From Pirellula sp. (GTDB lineage: Bacteria > Planctomycetota > Planctomycetia > Pirellulales > Pirellulaceae), in contig JAJTID010000005.1 of NCBI GenBank assembly GCA_021300155.1, positions 1 through 64,000 on the forward strand: 64,000 nt of DNA. Reading direction: 5' to 3'. Position numbers and translations under genes: made by a program. Below the pieces are notes generated by a model that saw only the letters and a program-made list of their open reading frames with translations, did not search any database and had not been told where the DNA came from. This document shows, piece after piece, positions 9,301-17,271 of the stretch. Position 1 is the first letter of the stretch; every line of letters starts with the position of its first letter.

Positions 9301-10661
9301 TGAGGACTTGGAATATTGGTATTGTGGGCGGGGGGCCGGGTGGGCTCATGACTGCCCACGCACTGCAAAAACTCGCTGACAAACCCATTCGAATCACGCT
9401 GTTCGAGGCCAGCAACCGGCTGGGCGGGAAAATCTTGACACCTCAGTTTCAAAAAGCATCTGTGAAGTTTGAGGCAGGTGCGGCTGAGTTCTACGACTAC
9501 TCACAACACGATGAAGACCCTCTGAAGTTACTTATTTCCGAATTGGGATTGTCCATCAGTCCGATGGCAGGTTCGGCAGTAATCGCGAACAATCAAGTAC
9601 TGTCCAATCTCGATGATATTCGAAACCATTTTGGAGCAAATGCCTATCAGTCGCTTGTCGAATTTGACCGCATAGCCCGGGATTGGATGACTCCACAAGA
9701 ATTCCATGAATCAGACTACCCCGATGGTGCCAACCAAAAGCCGGGATTGTATCGATTCGATTCATTGTTGGCTGAAATAGAAGAACCCTCGGCACGCAAG
9801 TACATTGAAGATTTAATTCATAGCGATCTTGCGACCGAGCCCAGCCAAACCAGCATCGCGTATGGTTTGCAAAACTATGTGATGAACAACGGGAAGTACA
9901 TGGATTTGTACAGCATCGAAGGGGGAAACGAACAATTGCCGCGAGCTCTCGCAGCTCGAATCAATGCAAATGTTCTGCTCAATCATCCTGTTTCGAGAAT
10001 TGACAAATCGACTGAGGGATCATGGAACGTGCAAACGATTCATGCTGGAAAAACCCAGACTCACGAATTCGATTATGTCGTGATCGCATTACCCCACAAT
10101 CATTTATCATCCCTCACGTTTGGCGGCGAGAGACTGAAAGCGGCTGTTGATAAGCACTACGGCTATTACCATTATCCGGCACATTACTTGCGAGTTACGA
10201 TTCTGTTCGACCGGCCTTTCTGGCGCGGCAGACTAACCGATTCCTTTTGGATGCTGGACCACTTCGGCGGATGCTGTCTGTATGACGAGTCATCCCGTGA
10301 GCCGGAATCGAAATATGGCGTGCTTGGATGGTTGATGGCAGGATCAGCGGCAGAAGAGTTGAGTGCTTTGGATGATGAGCAGCTGATTGAGCTCGCTCTG
10401 GATTCCCTGCCTGATTTTCTACCAGACGGGCGTGTTCATTTTCTCGAAGGCCATGTCTATCGCTGGTTGAACGCAGTCAATGCGATGCCAAGTGGGCTGG
10501 TTCCTCGGCGCCATGACCAACGCCACCAACCCGAACCGGACGAGCATCCGGAGCTGTTTCTGGTTGGCGACTACTTGTTTGATTCGACCCTGAATGGAGT
10601 TCTGGATTCGGCCAATTATGTGGCTGCCTGGATCGCCACGAACATTTCTGACACCCTTTAG
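9300..10661 (+). CDS. FAD-dependent amine oxidase/protoporphyrinogen oxidase-like protein
   Basis: This 453-residue flavoprotein has the N-terminal dinucleotide-binding motif GIVGGGPGGLMTAHAL, the ribose-binding Glu in LFEASNRLGGKI, and the C-terminal FAD-binding motif FLVGDYLFDSTLNGVLDSA, as in flavin amine oxidases and related desaturases. The substrate cannot be deduced. The ATG at 9300 is used because the frame's earlier TTG sits directly before it. It is the first of three same-strand genes (22 nt and 3 nt gaps) with an RMD1-like protein and a DUF1624 membrane protein, wedged into the sulfatase locus. Signal peptide and membrane segments are absent, so it is probably cytoplasmic. Confidence 0.88.
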   Translation: MRTWNIGIVGGGPGGLMTAHALQKLADKPIRITLFEASNRLGGKILTPQFQKASVKFEAGAAEFYDYSQHDEDPLKLLISELGLSISPMAGSAVIANNQVLSNLDDIRNHFGANAYQSLVEFDRIARDWMTPQEFHESDYPDGANQKPGLYRFDSLLAEIEEPSARKYIEDLIHSDLATEPSQTSIAYGLQNYVMNNGKYMDLYSIEGGNEQLPRALAARINANVLLNHPVSRIDKSTEGSWNVQTIHAGKTQTHEFDYVVIALPHNHLSSLTFGGERLKAAVDKHYGYYHYPAHYLRVTILFDRPFWRGRLTDSFWMLDHFGGCCLYDESSREPESKYGVLGWLMAGSAAEELSALDDEQLIELALDSLPDFLPDGRVHFLEGHVYRWLNAVNAMPSGLVPRRHDQRHQPEPDEHPELFLVGDYLFDSTLNGVLDSANYVAAWIATNISDTL

Positions 10662-10683
10662 ACATCAATTAATTTTCACTGCT

Positions 10684-11565
10684 ATGCTAGAACCGAGTTC
10701 TCAAGAATCCCGCCCATTACCCAATGGAATACCAGCCGGCTCGGAGCTGCTGCCTGTCGTCTTCACGGAGGATCGAAACAAGGGACATCGCTTGCTGCAT
10801 ACGTTACCGAAAGAGTTCCACACGTTTGCCGTCGTAGGACACTCAGGTAGATCTGTTGAGGGCGATCGATCGGGCAATCCAACCCAGCAGATTGAGTTTT
10901 TAACGGTACCGTCAGCGAGTTATCAAGCGAGTGAACTACAAGACATCGTGGGCGTATGGGTAGATGCTTCGACAACTTCAAAAACGCCTAGGCAAATGAT
11001 GACGTTGCAGGGGGCGGAAATTCATTGGAATGAGACACGCTTTGCGATTTTGGCCCCGCCAGAGCGACTTGAAGCATTGCGAACTGCGTTAATCGAAACC
11101 TGCTGGTTTGATGCCGAACTAGCTCGTCTCGAACGTGAGTTAGCAAGCGCCTGGCCGGAAATGCATCAGGATATGCCACTAGCTTTTAACTTCGACGAAA
11201 AATCGCTTCCGCGCCGAAAGGAACTTCAACGTCGATTCGAGCGAGTCACATCGATCCGATCACGGTTGCTCAGAATGTCACCATATGTTTATTGCCCTCA
11301 CATTTATCCGCCGACCTTGGCCAGCCAATTAGCTGAGCGATACCGCGAACGAACCCGTTTACTTCATCGACACGAAATAATCGACAGCCAGCTCGAAGTC
11401 TTTGAGCGAGTCTACGACAATTGCGGCCAACGCATCAGCGATTTTGTCCAAAGCCGAACGGGACATATTTTGGAATGGATCATTATCATCCTCTTGGTTT
11501 TGCAGATGGTGATTTGGGGCTTCGAGATTCTAACTTCACTGGAACCGACGACAGTCGCTCAATAG
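10684..11565 (+). CDS. RMD1/DUF155-like membrane-anchored protein
   Basis: This 293-residue protein has a soluble N-terminal part and a C-terminal segment rich in charged helices (RLERELASAWPEM, LPRRKELQRRFERV, HEIIDSQLEVFERVYD) leading into one strong membrane helix (WIIIILLVLQMVIWGFEIL). That order, including the ISDF and LEW residues before the helix, matches the RMD1/YagE (DUF155) family, whose biochemical role is unknown. The frame opens at 10594 inside the upstream gene; the ATG at 10684 follows that gene's stop by 22 nt and is preferred, although no clear ribosome site is visible. The stop lies 3 nt before the next gene, so the three are probably co-transcribed. Confidence 0.65.
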   Translation: MLEPSSQESRPLPNGIPAGSELLPVVFTEDRNKGHRLLHTLPKEFHTFAVVGHSGRSVEGDRSGNPTQQIEFLTVPSASYQASELQDIVGVWVDASTTSKTPRQMMTLQGAEIHWNETRFAILAPPERLEALRTALIETCWFDAELARLERELASAWPEMHQDMPLAFNFDEKSLPRRKELQRRFERVTSIRSRLLRMSPYVYCPHIYPPTLASQLAERYRERTRLLHRHEIIDSQLEVFERVYDNCGQRISDFVQSRTGHILEWIIIILLVLQMVIWGFEILTSLEPTTVAQ

Positions 11566-11568
11566 TCC

Positions 11569-12705
11569 ATGCGATACGCTTCCATCGATTGCTTGAAGAC
11601 GGTCGCCATCGTGGTCATGGTGCTGGTTCACTTCGCGGAGAATCTCTCGGGAGTCCAATTGCCGATCACGGGTCTTGGGGCGCCGCTGTTCACATTTTTA
11701 TCGGGCCTTAGTTATCGTTTGTGGGTTCATGGTCTCGAGGCAAAGGGAACTAACGACGAAGAAATTTCGAAACGCTCGATACGACGTGGCTTGTTTGTAT
11801 TTGCTGTGGGTTTCGCTTTCAATATTCTTGTTTGGCTACCTGAAGATACATTCAATTGGGATGTGCTGACGATGATTGGCTTTGCTTTGCTAGTGCTCAA
11901 TGGCCTGCGTCGATTGCCGGTAGTGATTTCTGTTTTCTTCGCTCTAGGAACGATCCTCATCAGTCCATTGCTGCGCGGAATGGCAGATTACCAATCCTAT
12001 TGGGTGAAAGGCTACTTTGAGGTTGACCTGACATTGCCCGACGTCATGATCGGATTTCTAGCCACTGGATTCATTCCCATATTCCCCTGGATCTCGTATT
12101 CCATCGCTGGATTGGTTACAGGGACAATACTGTTCCGCGACCAGTCGGCTGGTTTGTCCACGAGTTCTATCGTTTCAAGTGATAGCTCGAACTCATTTGT
12201 GTCAAAATTGATTTCCAATGGTTTACTGCCTGTTCTGACAGGCTGCGTATTGATAAGTTTTTCTGGAGTGTTGCTTGCACTGCGCCCCTATCTTCCCAAG
12301 GTTCTGTCGACACACTTTCTTGAGGGTTGGCACATGTTCCCGCCTACCATTGAATACGTTCTAGCAACGATTGGAATGGCATCCCTGCTGTTCGGATTGA
12401 CGCACAGGTGGATCGATCGTAAACGTTCTCGTTTTTTTACGGCCGGCATGTTAGACATAACCAAAACGTTCAGTCAGTATTCGTTCACAATTTATGTCGT
12501 GCATCATATGGTGCATCTCTGGCCCTTGTGGGTTTACGGATTCATCATGGACCATGAGAACTATTATTGGCGAGAAGCAATGAGTTTGAGGTGGTCGTTT
12601 CCGTTGGCCGTATTGTTTCTGGTGGTCTGCTATTTTGTATTGCGAAAGATTGGTCCGGACCGGCGACTGGGAATCGAAGGCTGGATGAGGTGGCTGTGTG
12701 ACTAG
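11569..12705 (+). CDS. DUF1624/HGSNAT-like membrane acyltransferase-type protein
   Basis: This 378-residue integral membrane protein has about ten hydrophobic helices. The N-terminus (SIDCLKTVAIVVMVLVHF) has the Asp, membrane helix and His pattern of the DUF1624 family, related to lysosomal heparan-alpha-glucosaminide N-acetyltransferase (HGSNAT) and to DUF418 proteins. It is followed by LGAPLFTFLSGLSYRLW. A second His-rich segment (YVVHHMVHLWPLW) lies near the C-terminus. HGSNAT moves an acetyl group across a membrane onto terminal glucosamine; whether this protein does so is inference. Its position among SGSH-like and iduronate-2-sulfatase-like genes makes a role in amino-sugar polymer breakdown attractive. 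Confidence 0.72.
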   Translation: MRYASIDCLKTVAIVVMVLVHFAENLSGVQLPITGLGAPLFTFLSGLSYRLWVHGLEAKGTNDEEISKRSIRRGLFVFAVGFAFNILVWLPEDTFNWDVLTMIGFALLVLNGLRRLPVVISVFFALGTILISPLLRGMADYQSYWVKGYFEVDLTLPDVMIGFLATGFIPIFPWISYSIAGLVTGTILFRDQSAGLSTSSIVSSDSSNSFVSKLISNGLLPVLTGCVLISFSGVLLALRPYLPKVLSTHFLEGWHMFPPTIEYVLATIGMASLLFGLTHRWIDRKRSRFFTAGMLDITKTFSQYSFTIYVVHHMVHLWPLWVYGFIMDHENYYWREAMSLRWSFPLAVLFLVVCYFVLRKIGPDRRLGIEGWMRWLCD

Positions 12706-13034
12706 TAACGGGAGTTGACAAACTTTCGCAGTTCTTGCCTTCGCAGTTCTTGAGAAGGGATCCGAGTTTTTTGAAGAGTTCCGATACGGAGTCGTTTTTC
12801 AAGAAATGTCCTAAGTATTTCTTGACTTAGCTGGGGTGTGACCAGATCTGCGATGCGAGCGATTAAGCAGTCGTGGCAGATGTATACGTTATCCTCGAAT
12901 TGACAATTGGTCTGTGAGGGAACCGGACTAGTTGCTAGGCGGAAGTTCTACCCGTGATCGTCTGCGGAAGCCAAAGAAAAGACTAGAATAGTGACGTCCT
13001 GACGAGAATTCCCTGGGAACAACATTCACATAGT
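12706..13034. other. Intergenic region with a short direct repeat
   Basis: The region between the membrane protein and the deleted sulfatase has no recognisable gene. TTCGCAGTTCTTG occurs twice (12725-12737 and 12740-12752, period 15). No good promoter or terminator was found. Confidence 0.4.
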
Positions 13035-13862
13035 ATGAAATCCATTCCGACTCTCGTACTTTTTATGCTGTCCATGTTGGTCAGTACACATGCTGCTCCT
13101 CACTTTCCATGCATGGCCCCGGAAGCAACGATTGCCAAGTTTCGCGGAAAATACAAAAAGGGCTGGGACGAACTCAGTCTCGCACGCCATCAACGTCAAG
13201 TTGAATCAGGACTCATTCGTGCATCGTGGAAGCCTCAAGCTCGCCCGGAATCCGGTATTAAAGGGAGATGCAACGGCAATGATCCCGGCGGTCCTGATTC
13301 CAACGTGTTCATCGGGCAGTGTTGGGCGCATTTGAACAATACACCATTTCGACTCTACAAACACTACAATCACGAGGGTGGAATTGCATCGCCGTTGATC
13401 GCCCATTGGCCTGCAGCATTAGGTGATCGATCGGATAAGTCTCCGTGGATTGACACTCCAACCCATTTGATCGACTTGATGGCGACATGCATCGATGTGG
13501 GAGCAGCACAATACCCGAGCGAATTCAAAGGCAACAAAATCACTCCGCTGCACGGTCAAAGCCTAACGCCGTTGCTAAATGGAAAAGGCGCATTCCCGTT
13601 ACGAAGCCTATATTGGGAACATGAGGGCAATGCTGCTGTTCGCGCGGGCGATCAAAAGCTCGTTCGAAAGGGACTACAGGAAGATTGGGAACTGTACGAT
13701 TTAAAGAGTGATAGAACCGAGCAATTCAACCTTGCCAAAGAGAACCCAACGCGAGTTGCTCAATTGCAATCGCAATGGAACTCTTGGGCCAAAGCTGCCA
13801 ATGTTCATCCAAAGCCCGGTGAGGAAACGCGAAAAGGCAATCGTGCTCAGAATGACAAGTAA
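13035..13862 (+). pseudogene. Sulfatase with two internal deletions (no catalytic motif)
   Basis: This is a 275-codon open frame with a clean signal peptide (MKSIPTLVLFMLSMLVSTHA). It then jumps to APHFPCMAPEATIAKFRGKY, a block that normally follows the active-site region by more than 100 residues. It runs normally to about RPESGIK and jumps again to PGGPDSNVFIGQCW, skipping the DNG metal site. The C-terminal half (NNTPFRLYKHYNHEGG to the end) is intact. The nearest relative in the window is the complete sulfatase at 15518-17191, which shares the KxxKGWDxL and LYKHxxHEGG-type blocks. The formylglycine motif and the metal ligands are missing. It shows the same two-deletion design as the broken gene at 4375-5118. 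Confidence 0.85.
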
Positions 13863-13911
13863 ACTACAAATTTGTCACAAGAATCAAACCATGAGAGATA
13901 GGACTACCTTT

Positions 13912-15384
13912 ATGAAAATGCTTGTTCCCAATTCCCTACTTTTTGCGATGGCGATCATAACAGCATCAGGTTTGACAATGGCAGCGGTACTGGGCAAAGA
14001 AGAATCTGCCCGCCCAAACCTACTTATCATGATCGCCGACGATCTATGCTGGCGAGACTTGGGGTTTCAAGGACATCCGGATGTCAAAACGCCCAATCTT
14101 GATCGTTTGGCAACAGAAGGCATGCGATTGGAGCGCATGTTTAATCCCGCTGCAACCTGTTCTCCCACTCGCAATGCATTGTATAGTGGTTTGCACTGCG
14201 TTCGAAGTGGTGCCTTTCCAAATCACACTCGAGTCTACGACGGCACCAAGACAATCTTCACTCACTTGAAGGAGATGGGGTATCGTGTCGGATTGCAAAA
14301 CAAGTCGCACGTCGGTCCAGCCAAGTCCTACCCATTTGAAGCCATCAGCGGTGCTGATGATCTAAGTGAAACAAAGAGATTTATTACACGCGAGAGCGAG
14401 CAGCCTTGGATGCTGTCTTACTGTTCAAATGATCCCCATGGCCCATGGAATCGCCGAGCCGGAGAGCCATTAGATCCCTCGAAGATTACCGTGCCTCCCT
14501 ATATGCATGACAACATCACGACTCGGCAACAATTGGCACTGTACTTCGATGAGATTACGAAATTCGATGAACAAGTTGGAAACTTGCTGAAACTAATCGA
14601 CGAATGTGACCAGCGAGACAATACTGTAGTTGTGTTTCTGTCGGAACAAGGGTGTTCGCTTCCGTATGGTGGAAAATGGTCGCTCTACGACACCGGTATT
14701 CGCGCATCGACAATTGTCCGTTGGCCAGGAAAGATTGCCCCGGGCTCGAAGTCAGAAAGACTGCTACAGTACACCGATATCGCTCCCACATTTATCGAGA
14801 TTGCCGGTGGCGATCCAAACAGGATCGACACGGGCTGTCCAGATGCTAATGGAAAACGTTCTTTTGATGGAACGAGTTTCCTGTCAATCCTCAAAGGTGA
14901 AGACAGAGCGATTCACGAACATGTGTTTGCTCAACATACAACGGTCGGGGTGAACGGTTACGAACAGCCATATCCAAGTCGCATGGTGCGTGACACACGC
15001 TACAAACTAATTCGCAATCTTGCGCCCGATAATGTGTTCACGATAGGAGGAATTCACAAAGGTGAGCCGCTCGACTCTTGGAAAAAAGATGCAAAGTCGG
15101 ATGCAAAACTTCAGAAGAGAGTGGATTGGCTTTTTCGACGCACAAGTGCCGAACTGTACGATTTACAAAACGATCCTTTTGAGATGAACAACCTCGCCTA
15201 CGATCCACAATATGCAGCGGTTCGAACGGCACTGCAATCAAAGCTTGACGCATGGATGGCTCAGCAAGGAGATCAAGGACTCGAGACGGAAATGCTGGCA
15301 ACAACCCGCCAAGGCAAACCTGACAAGGACGAAGCGTCATCGGAGACGCCTGCCAAAACAAAGAAGAAGAAAGCTGGAAACTAA
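13912..15384 (+). CDS. Secreted sulfatase (N-sulfoglucosamine sulfohydrolase-like)
   Basis: This 490-residue protein has a signal peptide (MKMLVPNSLLFAMAIITASG), RPNLLIMIADDLCWRDLGFQ, active-site CSPTR near residue 83, and the SGSH-type blocks GAFPNHTRVYDG, GLQNKSHVGPAKSYPFE, SNDPHGPWNRR and VVFLSEQGCSLPYGGKWS. The ATG at 13912 has a GGA eight bases upstream; an ATG at 13891 and a long upstream extension into the previous gene are less likely. The C-terminus ends in a lysine-rich tail (AKTKKKKAGN). With the gene at 5312-6829 it makes two SGSH-like enzymes in the locus. It follows the deleted sulfatase by about 50 nt and is followed by a paralogue 133 nt away. Confidence 0.92.
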   Translation: MKMLVPNSLLFAMAIITASGLTMAAVLGKEESARPNLLIMIADDLCWRDLGFQGHPDVKTPNLDRLATEGMRLERMFNPAATCSPTRNALYSGLHCVRSGAFPNHTRVYDGTKTIFTHLKEMGYRVGLQNKSHVGPAKSYPFEAISGADDLSETKRFITRESEQPWMLSYCSNDPHGPWNRRAGEPLDPSKITVPPYMHDNITTRQQLALYFDEITKFDEQVGNLLKLIDECDQRDNTVVVFLSEQGCSLPYGGKWSLYDTGIRASTIVRWPGKIAPGSKSERLLQYTDIAPTFIEIAGGDPNRIDTGCPDANGKRSFDGTSFLSILKGEDRAIHEHVFAQHTTVGVNGYEQPYPSRMVRDTRYKLIRNLAPDNVFTIGGIHKGEPLDSWKKDAKSDAKLQKRVDWLFRRTSAELYDLQNDPFEMNNLAYDPQYAAVRTALQSKLDAWMAQQGDQGLETEMLATTRQGKPDKDEASSETPAKTKKKKAGN

Positions 15385-15517
15385 ATTCCATCATACGAAC
15401 GCCTTCGATTTCTCACGAGGAATTTCAGCGATAATGTTCTGAGCCTTTGCATGAACTCCGGGGGGCTCTAATGGTTAAACTACGATTCGCTTCGACCTAA
15501 CAAGAACTTTTGATTAC

Positions 15518-17191
15518 ATGAAGACTCGACTAGTTATGGCTAGCCTTTTGGCTCTAGCATTTCAACTTTCCTCTTTCGGTACAGATCGACCGAACATCAT
15601 TGTCGTCTTAGCCGATGACCTTGGGTACTCCGACCTTGGTTGCTATGGTGGCGAGATCCCCACCCCTCATCTTGATTCTCTTGCGAAGGGCGGTGCACGG
15701 TTCTCGCAAATGTACAACTCGGCGCGTTGTTGCCCGACGCGTGCGTCGCTGATGACGGGACTTTATCCAACGCAGGCAGGGATCGGCGACTTCACGACGA
15801 ACAAACCTGCTGAGAATAAAGGCCCAGGGTATCTCGGCCGATTGCGAGATGATTGTGCGACAATGGCAGAGATGCTCAAACCTGCATCGTATCGCAGTTA
15901 TTACGTTGGCAAGTGGCACATGCACTCGACGACAGGCCCTATCGAACGAGGCTTCGATGAGTTCTATGGGTATACTCACGATCATTCCCATGATCAATAC
16001 GACCGCGACTATTATGAAAGACTTCCCAAGAATCGCGTCCACGAAATGAAGTACGACAAAGACAAATATTACGCGACAGATGCGTTCAACGATTACGCGT
16101 TAGAGTTCATTCGCCAGGGACAAAAAAGTGGTTCACCATGGCTCGTCTTCTTAGGTCACTCGTCGCCACACTTCCCCGTTCAAGCTCCTGCCGATCGCAT
16201 CGATAAGTTTGAGCAGATTTACTTGAAAGGCTGGGACAAATTGCGCGAAGAAAGATTTGCTCGCATGCAAAAGATTGGATTGGCCTCGGGACCGGCCTGG
16301 AAACTCAGCCCTCGTAGCATCGTGCCTGTTGACAAGTCAGAGATCGCCAACGGCTATCCAGGTGAAGCGAACCCTGCCTGGGATTCGCTTCCAGAAGATC
16401 GACGTCGTGATCTGGCGCGACGTATGGCCGTATTTGCCGCTATGGTCGAAGGTGTCGATCAAGGCGTCGGTCGCATCGTTCAGCACCTCGAGGAAACGAA
16501 AGATCTCGACAATACACTGATTCTTTTCACAAGCGATAATGGTGCATGTTACGAATGGGGGCCGTTTGGATTCGACGGTGTGTCACGAAAGGGCGAAACA
16601 ACCCTGTACTCTGGAGAAAGAATACGCGAAATCGGCGGGCGGGGTACGTATCATTCCTATGGAAGTGGCTGGGCAAATCTCGGCAATACTCCACTCCGTA
16701 TGTACAAGCACTTCACCCATGAGGGTGGAATCAACTCGCCGTTTATCGCCCATTGGCCCAAAGGATTTACACCTCGAGCAGACTGGATTCATGAACCGGT
16801 TCACGTGATGGATTTCGTTCCAACGATTCTCGCTGCTGCCCATGTTGAGCCGATCAAGCGGCTTGACGATGTGGCGATACAGCCGATCGAAGGCACGAAC
16901 CTGCTTCCGATCATGCGTGGTGAAAAACTTGCTGAACGAGGAATCGGATTTGATCACCAGGGTGCCCATGCTTGGCGAAAAGGAGATTGGAAGATCGTTT
17001 GGTCCAAGCGGATGCCATCTGAGATCAATTGGGAGTTGTATAACATCTCCGAAGACCGCTGTGAAATGAACGACTTAGCGACGAAACATCCTGATCGCGT
17101 GGAATCGATGGCAGCCGAGTGGACGCAGTGGGCAAAGCGAGTGGGCGTTATTTGGGAGCCAAGTAAAAAATCGCTCCGCGATCAATTGTAG
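15518..17191 (+). CDS. Secreted arylsulfatase
   Basis: This is a 557-residue sulfatase with signal peptide (MKTRLVMASLLALAFQLSSF), RPNIIVVLADDLGYSDLGCY, NSARCCPTRASLMTGLYP (formylglycine Cys near residue 71), YYVGKWHM, HSSPHFPVQAP, the second metal site ILFTSDNGACYEWG and the late block NTPLRMYKHFTHEGGI. It is the complete counterpart of the doubly deleted gene at 13035-13862. The residues from the start through SSP and those around DNGACYEWG mark what that copy lost. It lies 80 nt upstream of the fused sulfatase gene in the same direction. Confidence 0.93.
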   Translation: MKTRLVMASLLALAFQLSSFGTDRPNIIVVLADDLGYSDLGCYGGEIPTPHLDSLAKGGARFSQMYNSARCCPTRASLMTGLYPTQAGIGDFTTNKPAENKGPGYLGRLRDDCATMAEMLKPASYRSYYVGKWHMHSTTGPIERGFDEFYGYTHDHSHDQYDRDYYERLPKNRVHEMKYDKDKYYATDAFNDYALEFIRQGQKSGSPWLVFLGHSSPHFPVQAPADRIDKFEQIYLKGWDKLREERFARMQKIGLASGPAWKLSPRSIVPVDKSEIANGYPGEANPAWDSLPEDRRRDLARRMAVFAAMVEGVDQGVGRIVQHLEETKDLDNTLILFTSDNGACYEWGPFGFDGVSRKGETTLYSGERIREIGGRGTYHSYGSGWANLGNTPLRMYKHFTHEGGINSPFIAHWPKGFTPRADWIHEPVHVMDFVPTILAAAHVEPIKRLDDVAIQPIEGTNLLPIMRGEKLAERGIGFDHQGAHAWRKGDWKIVWSKRMPSEINWELYNISEDRCEMNDLATKHPDRVESMAAEWTQWAKRVGVIWEPSKKSLRDQL

Positions 17192-17271
17192 ATCAAGGGT
17201 GCCGAGCGTATTGGCACGTGGATGGTCAGTGAGGAAAGTGGAACAATCGAGATCTGTGAAGGAGCTAAACA

